NCBI GenBank assembly: GCA_031181145.1 | Contig: JAPSLB010000046.1 | Span: 1-36,718 of the forward strand | Reading direction: 5' to 3' | Length of the DNA stretch: 36,718 bases | Source of the DNA: Microvirga sp. | Lineage (GTDB): Bacteria; Pseudomonadota; Alphaproteobacteria; Rhizobiales; Beijerinckiaceae | Part shown: in pieces, positions 23,438 to 31,588 of the stretch | How the letters are laid out: the number at the start of each line of letters is the position of its first letter | Numbering within the stretch: the stretch's first letter is position 1 | The notes under the pieces: model-generated | Told to the model about the DNA's origin: nothing | Seen by the model: the letters and a program-made list of their open reading frames with translations, nothing else | Database searches by the model: none | Position numbers and translations under genes: made by a program

Positions 23438-24622
23438 ATGACACAGCTTTTCATAACGGTCGCGGGAAGCCGCTCGGTCGTCGAACAAGCCGCTCGCGGA
23501 CGCTCGTCGCTCGCGGGCGTCATCATCGGATTCCTGGCGATCGTCCTCAGCGCCTGCGCGGGCCGGCCGGGACCTGAGGTCCTGACGCCCGTCGCGGCGA
23601 CGGTTCCCGGGGCACGGACGGTTACCGTCTACGTGGCGACGACTCGCGAGAGGGCCTCGCCGGAGCAGAACGTGTTCACGACGGACCGATCCGCCAGACT
23701 CAACTACGCGGAGTTCACGATCTCGATCCCGCCGGGGCACAAGGCGGGGAAGATCGAGTGGCCGGGCACCACGCCGGACCCGGCGACCAGCTTCGCCACG
23801 ATCCGCCAGACGGTTCTGGACGAGGCGACGTTCCGCAGAAGGGTCGGCAGCCGGGCGGGGCGAGGGCACGACGTGGGTGTCTTCGTCCACGGATACAATA
23901 CCAATTTCCAGGAGGCGCTGTTCCGTCTCGCCCAATTGAGCGCCGACTCGCAGCTCGATACGGTGCCGGTGCTGTTCGCCTGGCCGTCCGAGGCCGCGAT
24001 CACCGGCTACGTGGCGGACAGGGAAGCCGTGGCCTATTCGCGGGACTACCTCGCTCATGTCCTGTCGATGATGTCGCGGGAGCGCTCCGTGCGGAACGTG
24101 GCCGTGATCGGGCACAGCATGGGGGGATGGCTGACGATGGAGACCCTGCGCCAGCTGCGCCTTCAGGGACGCGGCGACGTGCTCGCGAGGCTTCAGGTCG
24201 TTCTCGCTGCGCCGGATATCGACCTGGACGTATTCCGGACCCAGGTGGCGGCAGTCGGCCGGATGTCGCCGCCGCTGACTGTCCTGGTCTCGAAGGACGA
24301 CTGGGCGCTGGCCGCCTCGAGCCGCCTGTCCGGCGGGCGCGAAAGGGTCGGAACGCTCGATGTCGCGGACGCCAGGGTCCAGGCCATCGCCCGGCAGTCG
24401 GGCCTGCGGGTCGTCGACATCTCGACCCTCACTGCTCCCGACACCTTCAATCACGACCGCTTCGTCAGCTTCGCGGCGGTGTATTCCGCTGTGGCCCCCC
24501 GGGGCGGTGCCGATGATCCGCTGCGCCAAGCCGGGGCCTTCGTGTTCAACGCCGCCGGAACGGTGCTCTCGACCCCGTTCACCCTCGTCGGGCAGGCTCT
24601 GGCCGGTCAACCGATCCGTTAG
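23438..24622 (+). CDS. Alpha/beta hydrolase lipoprotein (DUF900)
   Basis: A 394-residue envelope hydrolase. The N-terminal hydrophobic helix ends in a lipobox-like LSAC, so it is probably a lipoprotein. The DUF900 domain contains VTVYVATTRE, GVFVHGYNTNFQEALFRLAQL and VPVLFAWPSEA, the nucleophile elbow GHSMGG (Ser227), the acid-bearing segment after VLAAPDID, and a late NHDRF His. The catalytic triad thus appears intact. Substrate unknown; members are usually annotated as esterase-like. The ATG at 23438 follows AAGAGAATA, preferred to an upstream start with no hydrophobic N-terminus benefit. It is followed by repeat copy 2. Confidence 0.87.
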   Translation: MTQLFITVAGSRSVVEQAARGRSSLAGVIIGFLAIVLSACAGRPGPEVLTPVAATVPGARTVTVYVATTRERASPEQNVFTTDRSARLNYAEFTISIPPGHKAGKIEWPGTTPDPATSFATIRQTVLDEATFRRRVGSRAGRGHDVGVFVHGYNTNFQEALFRLAQLSADSQLDTVPVLFAWPSEAAITGYVADREAVAYSRDYLAHVLSMMSRERSVRNVAVIGHSMGGWLTMETLRQLRLQGRGDVLARLQVVLAAPDIDLDVFRTQVAAVGRMSPPLTVLVSKDDWALAASSRLSGGRERVGTLDVADARVQAIARQSGLRVVDISTLTAPDTFNHDRFVSFAAVYSAVAPRGGADDPLRQAGAFVFNAAGTVLSTPFTLVGQALAGQPIR

Positions 24623-24712
24623 GGCTTTGTCGGCGAGGCAGATCCGGTTTGCCGCCGCGAGATGCAGCAAGCCAAACAAATGAACGGTTCCCCAGGCAAG
24701 TGGAAACAGCTC

Positions 24713-24847
24713 TAGCGCATCGTGCGGAAAAGTGGGCCCGGTTTTCGCCGACGCGGCCCTTCGGGTCCGCTCCAGACGATGCGCTCATTCAGGAAGGGAG
24801 CATTGGACCCAAAAGTGCGAATCCACTTTACACGTCCGATGCTCTAG
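24713..24847. repeat. Palindromic intergenic repeat, copy 2
   Basis: Same 135-bp element as at 21461-21595, in the same orientation, with identical ends (TAGCGCATCG and CGATGCTCTAG). The internal arms keep pairing ability. It lies between convergent genes, and its right end again supplies the TAG stop of the leftward gene (24844-24846). Confidence 0.88.
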
Positions 24848-25842
24848 GCCGAGGGCACGCGCTCGGCCTTCGCGGCTTCGTTCCGGTGGGCGCTCTCCGC
24901 GAAGCGCCGGGCCAGGACCGCGCAGACCATGAGCTGGATCTGGTGGAAGATCATGAGCGGCAGCACGATGGATCCCGCGTCGCGGCCCGCGAAGATGACC
25001 TTGGCGATCGGGGCGCCGGAGGCCAGACTCTTCTTGGAGCCGCAGAACATGACCGTGATCCGGTCCGCCCGGTTGAAGCCGAGCCACCCGCTTGCATAGA
25101 ACGTGAACAAGAGGACGATGGCGAGAAGCGCCGTGTCCACGAGAACGAGCGCCGCGAGGTCGCGCGCCGTCATCGTGCTCCACAATCCCGCGATGACCGC
25201 TTCGCTGAAGGCGGCATAGATCGCCATGAGGATCGATCCCCGATCGACGATCTGGGTCAGCGTTCTGTGGCGGAGCAGCCATTTCCCGAGCCAGGGCTGA
25301 AGGATTTGGCCGAGGGCGAAAGGCGCGAGCAGCTGCAGCAGGATTCCCTCCAGCGCGCCCCACGAGAAGCCGGAATGGCCCTGCGTGTGAAACAGGAGAC
25401 CCGCAATGAGCGGCGACAGCACCATGCCGAGCACGTTCGAGGCGGAGGCCGAGCAGATGGCCGCGGGCACGTTGCCTTCGGCCATCGAGGTGAAAGCGAT
25501 GGAGGACTGGATCGTCGAGGGCAGGACGCAGAGAAATGCGACGCCGAGGCTGAGCGTCGGATTCATCAGGTCGGGCAGGATGAGGATGACAAGGCCGAGC
25601 AGCGGAAACAGCACGAAGGTCGTCGCCAGCACGAACAGATGGAGGCGCCAATGGACCATGCCGGCGATCACGACCTCGCGGGAGAGGCGCGCGCCCTGCA
25701 GGAAGAACAGCAATGCGATGGCGACATTCGTCGCGGCGGAAAAGACGGCGGCCGGTTCGCCGCTGACCGGGAGGATGGAGGCAAGCACGACCATTCCGGC
25801 GACGGCGATCGTGTACCATTCCCGCACAACAAGAGGGAGCAT
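24844..25842 (-). CDS. Bile acid:sodium symporter family transporter
   Basis: A 332-residue integral membrane protein with about ten hydrophobic helices, of the SBF-like/BASS (YfeH-type) family. Characteristic segments are LLFFLQGARLSREVV in the third helix, LPSTIQSSIAFTSMAEGN (the crossover region with polar residues) and a late MFCGSKKSLASGAPIAKVIF, which is diagnostic of the YfeH branch. The substrate is unknown; bile acid transport should not be assumed. The start is placed at 25842 (MLPLVV, with GGAAGAC ahead) because family similarity begins there, although the frame opens 22 codons earlier. Its stop codon lies in the repeat. Confidence 0.88.
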   Translation of the reverse strand: MLPLVVREWYTIAVAGMVVLASILPVSGEPAAVFSAATNVAIALLFFLQGARLSREVVIAGMVHWRLHLFVLATTFVLFPLLGLVILILPDLMNPTLSLGVAFLCVLPSTIQSSIAFTSMAEGNVPAAICSASASNVLGMVLSPLIAGLLFHTQGHSGFSWGALEGILLQLLAPFALGQILQPWLGKWLLRHRTLTQIVDRGSILMAIYAAFSEAVIAGLWSTMTARDLAALVLVDTALLAIVLLFTFYASGWLGFNRADRITVMFCGSKKSLASGAPIAKVIFAGRDAGSIVLPLMIFHQIQLMVCAVLARRFAESAHRNEAAKAERVPSA

Positions 25843-26198
25843 GAAGTCTTCCGGTCTGGAACCAATCGGACCTGCAGGGCTGTAAAGGATCGCTCCGCAC
25901 GCGTCCACGACCCGGGGATCATGCCTGCCTTGCCCGGCGGCGACGGCTGATGTCCCCTCTATGTCACGTCATGGCTGCATGGGTCGTGGCCGCCATTTCC
26001 GAGAACCGCGCCGTGAGAAATGGCCGCGGTGTGCCGTATCATGCGGGGCATTCTCGTCTGCCGCGATCGCCTCCCGGCGACGGCGGCCCGTGAAGCGCTT
26101 TCGGATCGGCCATGAAGGTCGGGCGGAGGCGTTGTATGATGCCCGCCATGACCCCGCGACGAGCCCACCCGATCTGTATCGAAGGATACTCTATCTTC
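25843..26198. other. Intergenic stretch between divergent genes
   Basis: No supportable gene. It must hold the promoters of the leftward symporter gene and the rightward methyltransferase gene, but I could not fix boxes. The frames present read as chance Arg-rich products. Confidence 0.45.
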
Positions 26199-26813
26199 AT
26201 GACGAACCCACAGAACCCCAGCGAAGCCCTCACGTCCCCGTCGGTGGCGCGGAACCGCGATCCGATCCTGAGCATCCTCAGGCAGGTCCTCCCGCGGAAC
26301 GGGACGGTTCTGGAGATCGCCAGCGGGACCGGTGAACATGCCGCGTACTTTGCCGAGGCATTGCCGCATCTGATGTGGCAGCCCACCGATCGGGACGAAA
26401 CCGCCTTGAAAAGCATCGCCGCTCATCGGTCCGCTTCCGGGCTGCCCAATCTTCTCGCGCCTCTGAGACTCGATGCCGCCACCCCGGATTGGCCCATCGA
26501 GCGCGCCGACGCACTGGCGGCGATCAACATGGTCCACATCTCTCCCTGGCAGGCGACCCGGGGGCTGATGGCGGGGGCAGGGCGCCTGCTCCCGTCCGGC
26601 GGCGTGCTCTATCTCTATGGACCCTACAAGGAGAACGGCGCCCATACCGCTCCCAGCAACGAGGCTTTCGACGCCGATCTCAGGCGCCGGCATCCGGAGT
26701 GGGGCGTGCGTGACCTGGAGGAGGTGGCGGATCTCGCGCGCGCTCACGGGTTGGAACTGGTCGAGCGCATTCCGATGCCCGCCAACAATCTGAGCCTCGT
26801 GTTCCGGCGATAG
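26199..26813 (+). CDS. DUF938 SAM-dependent methyltransferase
   Basis: A 204-residue class I methyltransferase-fold protein. The SAM-binding motif I is VLEIASGTGEHAAYFA (residues 37-52), motif II is around WQPTDRDETAL, and INMVHISPW is the family-specific post-motif segment of DUF938; the C-terminus (GPYKENGAHTAPSNEAFDADLR) is equally typical. The substrate is unknown. GAAGGA lies 12-17 nt before the ATG at 26199. The open frame upstream lacks similarity and is excluded. Confidence 0.88.
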   Translation: MTNPQNPSEALTSPSVARNRDPILSILRQVLPRNGTVLEIASGTGEHAAYFAEALPHLMWQPTDRDETALKSIAAHRSASGLPNLLAPLRLDAATPDWPIERADALAAINMVHISPWQATRGLMAGAGRLLPSGGVLYLYGPYKENGAHTAPSNEAFDADLRRRHPEWGVRDLEEVADLARAHGLELVERIPMPANNLSLVFRR

Positions 26814-26849
26814 ACAGCCGGGGAGGGCGGCCTCCTCCATCTGCGCCCT

Positions 26850-26919
26850 GTCCGATGCTCTCTCTTTCAAGCAGCGCACCGTACGAAAAACCGAGTTACT
26901 TTTTCGCACGATGCGCTAG
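26850..26919. repeat. Short palindromic repeat, third family member
   Basis: A 70-bp relative of the 135-bp repeats, rearranged. It starts GTCCGATGCTCT, as at the end of copies 1 and 2, and ends CGCACGATGCGCTAG, the reverse complement of their beginning. On the minus strand, AGCGCATCGTGCGAAAAA can pair with TTTTTCGTACGGTGCGCT (two mismatches), a long hairpin suited to a terminator. Its TAG is the stop codon of the leftward gene at 26916. Confidence 0.75.
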
Positions 26920-27374
26920 AGCCGCGCAGCCTGGAGCGCGTGGCTGGCGCGACTGTCGCGGTCGTGAGGCCCAGGCCCGATCGGGCCGAAATCGCCCCTC
27001 AGCGCCTTCAGGGCATACCGCTCGGTATCGATCTCACGGGCGGTGCGAAAACCGAGCCGCCGCAGGATCGGCAGCGGCGGGCACCAACCTTGTACGGCGT
27101 GCTGGAACAGGAACGCCGTCACCAGCGCCGGAAGGGCCAGCCAACGTCTGTCCACCGCCGCCCCAAGCACCACGCCCGTGAAGATCAGGGTCGAGGCATT
27201 CGCCTCCAGCGTCCGCTCGACATCCCACTCCCGGTCGAGCTCTTGCAGCCTGCGCTCGATCGCCCGAGGATGGGCCGCATGCCAGCGAACGCTCTCGGCG
27301 ATTCCCTGCATGATATCCCGATCTACCGAGGCACTCGTGTGCTTCGGGACACGTTCGACGGTGCTCGCAACCAT
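26916..27374 (-). CDS. YgaP-like transmembrane-domain protein (DUF2892)
   Basis: A 152-residue protein whose C-terminal half carries the DUF2892 membrane pair: FTGVVLGAAVDRRWLALPALVTAFLFQHAVQGWCPPLPILRRLGF by parts, then EIDTERYALKALRGDF. DUF2892 often accompanies rhodanese or persulfide dioxygenase proteins. The N-terminal about 60 residues are charged and helical (SVRWHAAHPRAIERRLQEL). ATG at 27374 is used instead of a GTG at 27407 because nothing supports the upstream residues. It diverges from the persulfide dioxygenase gene at 27720, with a dyad between them; a role in sulfide or persulfide handling follows from context. The TAG stop lies in repeat copy 3. Confidence 0.75.
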   Translation of the reverse strand: MVASTVERVPKHTSASVDRDIMQGIAESVRWHAAHPRAIERRLQELDREWDVERTLEANASTLIFTGVVLGAAVDRRWLALPALVTAFLFQHAVQGWCPPLPILRRLGFRTAREIDTERYALKALRGDFGPIGPGPHDRDSRASHALQAARL

Positions 27375-27719
27375 GGCTCGGCCCCTGCAACAAGGAAGCA
27401 ACGGCACGTTCGCGGAGAGGTTCCGCGACGGTCACTCTCGCGTCAGCATCTCATGCAGAAACATAAGCCTTTGCTAAATTGAAAGTATCTTATTCAATGC
27501 AGGTATGCGCATGCCCCGTTGGAATTCGAGCCTGAAGCACTCGGGAACCGGACGATCCGATACGCATCCTCGATCCGCGCATCGCGCATTTTTACGTCGT
27601 GTTTTCCAGCTTGCTCTGCGAGCCGGCCATAATCCGGCGAGCCCTTCGACGGTCGAGATTCGGCCGCGCCACTGCAGAATCGTTCGGGACTTCTTCTGTT
27701 AAAATCTGGAGCAACCGCA
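27375..27719. other. AT-rich divergent intergenic region
   Basis: No convincing gene. The part from 27462 to 27500 is clearly AT-richer than its surroundings and contains the dyad listed at 27478-27498. The remainder up to the ribosome-binding site of the dioxygenase gene (GGAG, 27708-27711 or so) holds only chance frames. Confidence 0.5.
27478..27498. promoter_or_regulatory. Dyad between YgaP-like and dioxygenase genes
   Basis: ATTGAA (27478-27483) and TTCAAT (27493-27498) are perfect inverted copies around nine AT-rich bases. It is 104 nt upstream of the leftward gene and 222 nt upstream of the rightward one. In Agrobacterium and Xylella, genes of this sulfide-oxidation type are repressed by the ArsR-family regulator BigR through an AT-rich operator, so a similar role is possible. 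No BigR gene is in the window. Confidence 0.4.
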
Positions 27720-28631
27720 ATGTCCATTCAGACCTCGACGCCCTTGCGTGGCCGCCCTGTCGTGAGGGGGTTCTACGAGAAGCGCACCGGCAGCGTGCAG
27801 TACGTGGTTGCCGACCCCGAGACGAAGAAGTGCGCCGTCATCGATCCGGTGCTCGACTTCGATCCCCAGTCCGGTGCGACTTCCACGGCCTGCGCCGACG
27901 AGCTCCTCGCTCATATCGAGCGCGAGGGCTACACCCTGGAGTGGATCCTCGATACGCATCCGCATGCTGACCACTTCTCGGCCGCAGGCTATCTGAAGGA
28001 TAAAACCGGCGCGTCCACCGCGATCGGAGAGAAGGTGATCGAGGTCCAGAAGCTCTGGAAGGATATTTACAACTGGCCGGACACGTTTCCGAGCGACGGC
28101 TCGCAGTGGGACCGGCTGTTCGCGGACGGGGAGCTTTTCAAGATCGGCAACATGGACGGGAAGGTGATGTTCGCGCCGGGCCACACGCTCTGCTCGATCA
28201 CCTATATGGTGGGCGATGCCGCCTTCATTCACGACACGATCTTCATGCCCGACAGCGGCACGGCCCGCACCGACTTCCCCGGCGGCTCGGCCAAGGCGCT
28301 ATGGAACAGCATTCAACGCATCATGGCCCTGCCGGATGAGACGCGCCTGTTCTCCGGGCACGATTACCGGCCCGGCGGGCGTGAGGCGAAATGGGAGAGC
28401 ACAGTCGGGGAGCAGCGGCGGGAGAACAAGCATCTCGTGAAGGCGAGGACGGAGGAGGAGTTCGTGGTCTTGCGCGAGGCGCGCGACCGCGAGTTGCCGA
28501 TGCCCAAGCTCATTCTGCACGCGCTGCAGGTGAACATCCGCGGCGGCCGCCTGCCGGAGCCGGAAAGCAACGGCAAACGCTATCTCAAGATCCCCCTCGA
28601 TGCGCTCCCGGGCGCGTGCTGGGACGAGTGA
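27720..28631 (+). CDS. Blh-type persulfide dioxygenase, MBL fold
   Basis: A 303-residue metallo-beta-lactamase-fold protein of the Blh/ETHE1 group, iron enzymes that oxidise glutathione persulfide to sulfite. The motif THPHADH occupies residues 79-85; downstream ligands appear in FAPGHTLCSITY (His), FIHDTIFMPDSGTARTDFPGG (Asp) and FSGHDY (His). The PGHT and GTARTDFPGG segments are typical of persulfide dioxygenases rather than glyoxalase II. No rhodanese domain follows, unlike some bifunctional Blh proteins. GGAGCAACCGC precedes the ATG. Divergent from a YgaP-like gene; together they fit a small sulfur-detoxification locus (inference). Confidence 0.88.
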   Translation: MSIQTSTPLRGRPVVRGFYEKRTGSVQYVVADPETKKCAVIDPVLDFDPQSGATSTACADELLAHIEREGYTLEWILDTHPHADHFSAAGYLKDKTGASTAIGEKVIEVQKLWKDIYNWPDTFPSDGSQWDRLFADGELFKIGNMDGKVMFAPGHTLCSITYMVGDAAFIHDTIFMPDSGTARTDFPGGSAKALWNSIQRIMALPDETRLFSGHDYRPGGREAKWESTVGEQRRENKHLVKARTEEEFVVLREARDRELPMPKLILHALQVNIRGGRLPEPESNGKRYLKIPLDALPGACWDE

Positions 28632-28686
28632 CGAAGGCGGGCGCTCCGGCCGAAGAGGTTCCCTGAACCCGGCTCGACGAGAACGC

Positions 28687-29382
28687 TCAGCCTTGGTGCT
28701 CGCTCACCTGGTGCGCGATGCGGTTCAGGTGATGATCCTCGATTCCGAACCCTTCGAGGCCGTGGATCGTGTCGAAGAGGTAGTCCCGGCAGGAACCGAG
28801 GGCGCCGCAGGCGGTGGCGATGATACGAGCGGTATCGGCCTCCGAGGCGGGACGCACATAGTTCGGAGCCGTGCGGTCGATGGTGAAGGCGATCCCGGAG
28901 GTGCCGGGAGGCAGATCAGGCCCGTGGAGCTTGACCCAGCGGGGCACATAGGCGCCCGTCACCATCTCGCGCCGCCATACCAGCTCAAGCTCGGCCTCCG
29001 CCTCCGCGCGCGCGACGCGAAAGGCGACCCCCCGGCAGGAGCCGCCACGATCGAGCCCGAGGACCAAGCCGGGCTTCTCCGGGGTTCCGCGGCCGATGGG
29101 GGTGGACAGGCAGAACTCCCGATGCCAGCCGCGGATCAGGACGGGCTTTCGCTCAACATAGTGAAAGGCCGGGTTCCAGATCAGCGATCCGTAGGCGAAC
29201 AGCCATACGTCGCCTGGAGTGGGTTGCGCCGCGAGGATCGCCTCGAGGGATGCGCGTCGCTCCTCGTCGCTCAGCACGGGCAGGTCGATCCCGGAGCGGG
29301 CTATCATCTCATGGACGAAGCCGTCCCGAAGCGCTTCCCGGGTCAGGCGATGAGGCCGCTTCGACGCGGTTGATCCTTCCAT
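28687..29382 (-). CDS. Gamma-glutamylcyclotransferase, ChaC family
   Basis: A 231-residue protein of the ChaC family, which cleaves glutathione to 5-oxoproline and Cys-Gly. The cyclotransferase-fold signature WLFAYGSLIWNP lies near residue 60, CRGVAFRV is the strand after it, and LELVWRREM with the catalytic-type Glu follows. The C-terminal IDRTAPNYV segment is family-typical. The start at 29382 has TTGGAG close ahead; the frame opens 4 codons earlier at a TTG. Its end meets, 55 nt away, that of the convergent persulfide dioxygenase gene, whose substrate is a glutathione derivative. Confidence 0.9.
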   Translation of the reverse strand: MEGSTASKRPHRLTREALRDGFVHEMIARSGIDLPVLSDEERRASLEAILAAQPTPGDVWLFAYGSLIWNPAFHYVERKPVLIRGWHREFCLSTPIGRGTPEKPGLVLGLDRGGSCRGVAFRVARAEAEAELELVWRREMVTGAYVPRWVKLHGPDLPPGTSGIAFTIDRTAPNYVRPASEADTARIIATACGALGSCRDYLFDTIHGLEGFGIEDHHLNRIAHQVSEHQG

Positions 29383-29617
29383 TCCGATCTCCAATGGGAA
29401 TTCCTAGGCTGGGGCGGAACTCGTCGAGGATATGTAAGTCTCGGGATGGCGGGATTCCATTGCCGGTGATGCGCCATTCCCTGGGCGCATGCCTCGGATC
29501 GCTCATGGCAGCTTGCTCGGGAGACGCCGCCTTTCTATATCGGATTCTGCGAGGACGACCTCCCCCATCTGGGCATTCACGCGGGACGACCCGACCTTCC
29601 CATTGGGGGACTGAACG

Positions 29618-30067
29618 ATGCGCACCACTCGTGACCGGATCCGGCACGCAATCAGCTTCGAACTCATCGGCCTTGCCCTCGTCACGCCTCTCGGCGCGTG
29701 GGCCTTCGGCATGCCTGTCGGCGATATCGGCGTGGTCGGGGCTGGCGCCGCGACCCTCGCGACGATCTGGAATTACGTCTACAACCTCGGTTTCGATGCG
29801 GCCATGCAGCGCCTGACCGGCGGGACGCAGAAGAGCATCCCGGTCCGGGTGCTGCATGCCGTCCTGTTCGAGGCGGGGCTGCTGGTCGTGCTGATGCCTC
29901 TCATCGCGTGGTATCTCGGCATCAGCCTTCTGCAGGCATTCCTCATGGACGTGGCGTTCGCCGTCTTCTACCTGGTCTACGCCTTCGTGTTCAATTGGGC
30001 CTACGACCGGGTCTTCCCGCTGCCCGAATGGCAGGATGCCTCACGCGTGGGCCAAGCCGCTTCCTGA
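29618..30067 (+). CDS. PACE-family efflux transporter (AceI-like)
   Basis: A 149-residue membrane protein with four helices arranged as two tandem bacterial transmembrane pair domains. The paired motifs are visible: FELIGLALVTPLGAWAFG with ATLATIWNYVYNLGFD in repeat 1, and LFEAGLLVVLMPLIAWYLG with VFNWAYDRVFP in repeat 2. The conserved acid in helix 1 (Glu15) of AceI, needed for proton coupling, is present. PACE proteins export biocides such as chlorhexidine or short diamines. TGGGGGACTGA lies ahead of the ATG. Confidence 0.9.
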   Translation: MRTTRDRIRHAISFELIGLALVTPLGAWAFGMPVGDIGVVGAGAATLATIWNYVYNLGFDAAMQRLTGGTQKSIPVRVLHAVLFEAGLLVVLMPLIAWYLGISLLQAFLMDVAFAVFYLVYAFVFNWAYDRVFPLPEWQDASRVGQAAS

Positions 30068-30168
30068 GCGGCCGCCGCGCGACTTTCCCGCTTCCGTCGA
30101 ACGGGCCCCTGCGAGAACGTCTCGCCGGGGTCCGTTCAAGGATTCCAGAAGGGGACCCCTTCCCAGTC

Positions 30169-31419
30169 TCACACGGCGCGAAGGACGGCGTGCCTCTTTC
30201 GCCCTGCCGCAAGTGTCAGCGCATCGCCGCGAAGGTCGGCCGTGGTCGCGACGGCATTCTCGTCGCCGACGGTCGCGCCGTTGAGCTTGGCGCCTCCGCC
30301 CCTGATCAGGCGACGCCCTTCGCTGTTCGAGGAGGCAAGCCCCGCGCGGTGAAGCAGGGCCGCGACGGATGCGCCTGCCTCCAGCTCCGCCCGGGCCACG
30401 TCGATGCTCGGGAGTCCCTCCGGGGATCCGCCCTCCGCGAAGGTGCGGCGGGCGGTCTCCGCCGCCGCATGGGCCGCTTCGTCGCCATGGGCCAGCCGGG
30501 TCACTTCCGTGGCGAGGATCTGCTTCGCCTCGTTGAGCTCCGATCCCTGGAGCCTGCCGAGGCGCAGCACCTCTTCGGGCGGCAGCTCCGTAAAGAGCCG
30601 CAGGAAGCGGGCGACGTCGTCGTCCTCGGTGTTGCGCCAGAACTGCCAGAACTCGTAAGGGCTCAAGCGCTCGGCATTGAGCCAGACGGCGCCGCCCGCG
30701 GTCTTGCCCATCTTGGTGCCGGACGAGGTGGTGAGCAGCGGTGTGGTCAGCCCGAAGAGCTGGCGCTGGTCGATGCGGCGGGCGAGCTCGATGCCGTTGA
30801 CGATGTTGCCCCACTGGTCCGAGCCGCCCATCTGCAAGACAAGGCCGTGTCGGCGCGACAACTCCAGGAAATCGAAGGCCTGGAGCACCATGTAGTTGAA
30901 CTCCAGCAGCGTCAGCGGCTGCTCGCGCTCGAGCCGCTGGCGCACGCTGTCGAAGCTCAGCATCCGGTTGATCGTGAAGTGGGTGCCGAAGTCGCGCAGA
31001 AAAGGCAGGTAGCGCAGCGGATCGAGCCAGTCGGCATTGTCCACCATCACCGCATCGGTCGGCCCGTCGCCGAAGGTGAGGTAACGGGAGAAGACCTTCT
31101 TCAGTCCCGCGATGTTCTCGGCAATGCGCGCGTCGTCGAGGAGCGGGCGGCTCGTATCGCGGAAGCTCGGATCGCCGATCTGAGTGGTGCCTCCGCCGAT
31201 GAGCACGACGGGCTTGTGGCCGCACTTCTGGAGCCAGCGCAGGGTCATGATCGGCAGCAGGTGGCCCGTATGCAGGCTGTCGGCCGTCGCATCGAAGCCG
31301 ACATAGGCTGGAACGATGCCGGCCGAGAGCCTCTCGTCGAGGCCCGCGAGATCTGTGCATTGATGGATGAAGCCGCGTTCGATCAGCGTCTTCAGGAACA
31401 GGGATTGAAGTGTCGTCAT
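30169..31419 (-). CDS. tyrS: Tyrosine--tRNA ligase
   Basis: A 416-residue class I aminoacyl-tRNA synthetase. It has [18 protein letters not shown] with the HIGH-like HTGH (50-53), GGSDQWGNI in the tyrosine-binding pocket (198-206), and GTKMGKT as the KMSKS loop (235-240). A C-terminal S4-like domain follows ([13 protein letters not shown]). It attaches Tyr to tRNA-Tyr. AGGAGACCACG precedes the ATG at 31419; the frame continues to 31515 but only through the leader and terminator. The 200-bp region upstream carries an apparent attenuator (see features 31473-31617). Confidence 0.96.
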   Translation of the reverse strand: MTTLQSLFLKTLIERGFIHQCTDLAGLDERLSAGIVPAYVGFDATADSLHTGHLLPIMTLRWLQKCGHKPVVLIGGGTTQIGDPSFRDTSRPLLDDARIAENIAGLKKVFSRYLTFGDGPTDAVMVDNADWLDPLRYLPFLRDFGTHFTINRMLSFDSVRQRLEREQPLTLLEFNYMVLQAFDFLELSRRHGLVLQMGGSDQWGNIVNGIELARRIDQRQLFGLTTPLLTTSSGTKMGKTAGGAVWLNAERLSPYEFWQFWRNTEDDDVARFLRLFTELPPEEVLRLGRLQGSELNEAKQILATEVTRLAHGDEAAHAAAETARRTFAEGGSPEGLPSIDVARAELEAGASVAALLHRAGLASSNSEGRRLIRGGGAKLNGATVGDENAVATTADLRGDALTLAAGRKRHAVLRAV

Positions 31420-31472
31420 CGTGGTCTCCTTGGCTTCGGGAACGCCGCAGGCCGGAGACCGATCCAGAAATG

Positions 31473-31496
31473 AAAACGCCGCCGGAATGCGGCGGC
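31473..31496 (-). terminator. Intrinsic terminator in the tyrS leader
   Basis: A 7-bp GC stem (GCCGCCG / CGGCGGC, 31478-31484 with 31490-31496) with a 5-nt loop, followed on the minus strand by GTTTTCATTT. It lies 54 nt before tyrS, so it can stop transcription before the gene. Its first-read (5') arm contains GCCGCC, which also matches the second arm of the hairpin at 31525-31543. Confidence 0.75.
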
Positions 31497-31524
31497 ATGG
31501 ATCGTCAGGTCGCAACCAAACGCA

Positions 31525-31543
31525 GCCGCCCTATGGGGACGGC
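31525..31543 (-). promoter_or_regulatory. Upstream hairpin in the tyrS leader
   Basis: On the leftward transcript, GCCGTCC pairs with GGGCGGC with one G-U pair around a 5-nt loop; the first arm lies in the last codons of the leader ORF and the stop codon is in the loop. The second arm GGCGGC is complementary to GCCGCC of the terminator hairpin, so pairing of this arm with the next would prevent the terminator. This is the antiterminator/terminator switch of classic attenuators; it has not been tested. Confidence 0.5.
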
Positions 31544-31581
31544 GTAAAATAGTTCATGAAAGTGGTGCGATCGGCGATCAT
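31531..31581 (-). CDS. Candidate tyrS leader peptide (16 residues)
   Basis: The frame reads MIADRTTFMNYFTPSP and then TAG. The ATG at 31581 follows the predicted -10 box by 7 nt, so the transcript would begin at or within about two bases of the start codon, a leaderless ORF like the known trp leader peptide of Sinorhizobium. It contains one Tyr codon (TAT), flanked by Phe. The stop codon falls within the loop of the first hairpin, the usual place for a leader-peptide stop. A single Tyr codon is fewer than usual in attenuators. Confidence 0.45.
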   Translation of the reverse strand: MIADRTTFMNYFTPSP

Positions 31582-31588
31582 GTGCTGG

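Noticed and set aside
27494..27727. Possible BigR-type regulator between the YgaP-like and dioxygenase genes
   Set aside because: The 77-codon frame has no winged-helix pattern, so it is not a regulator gene.
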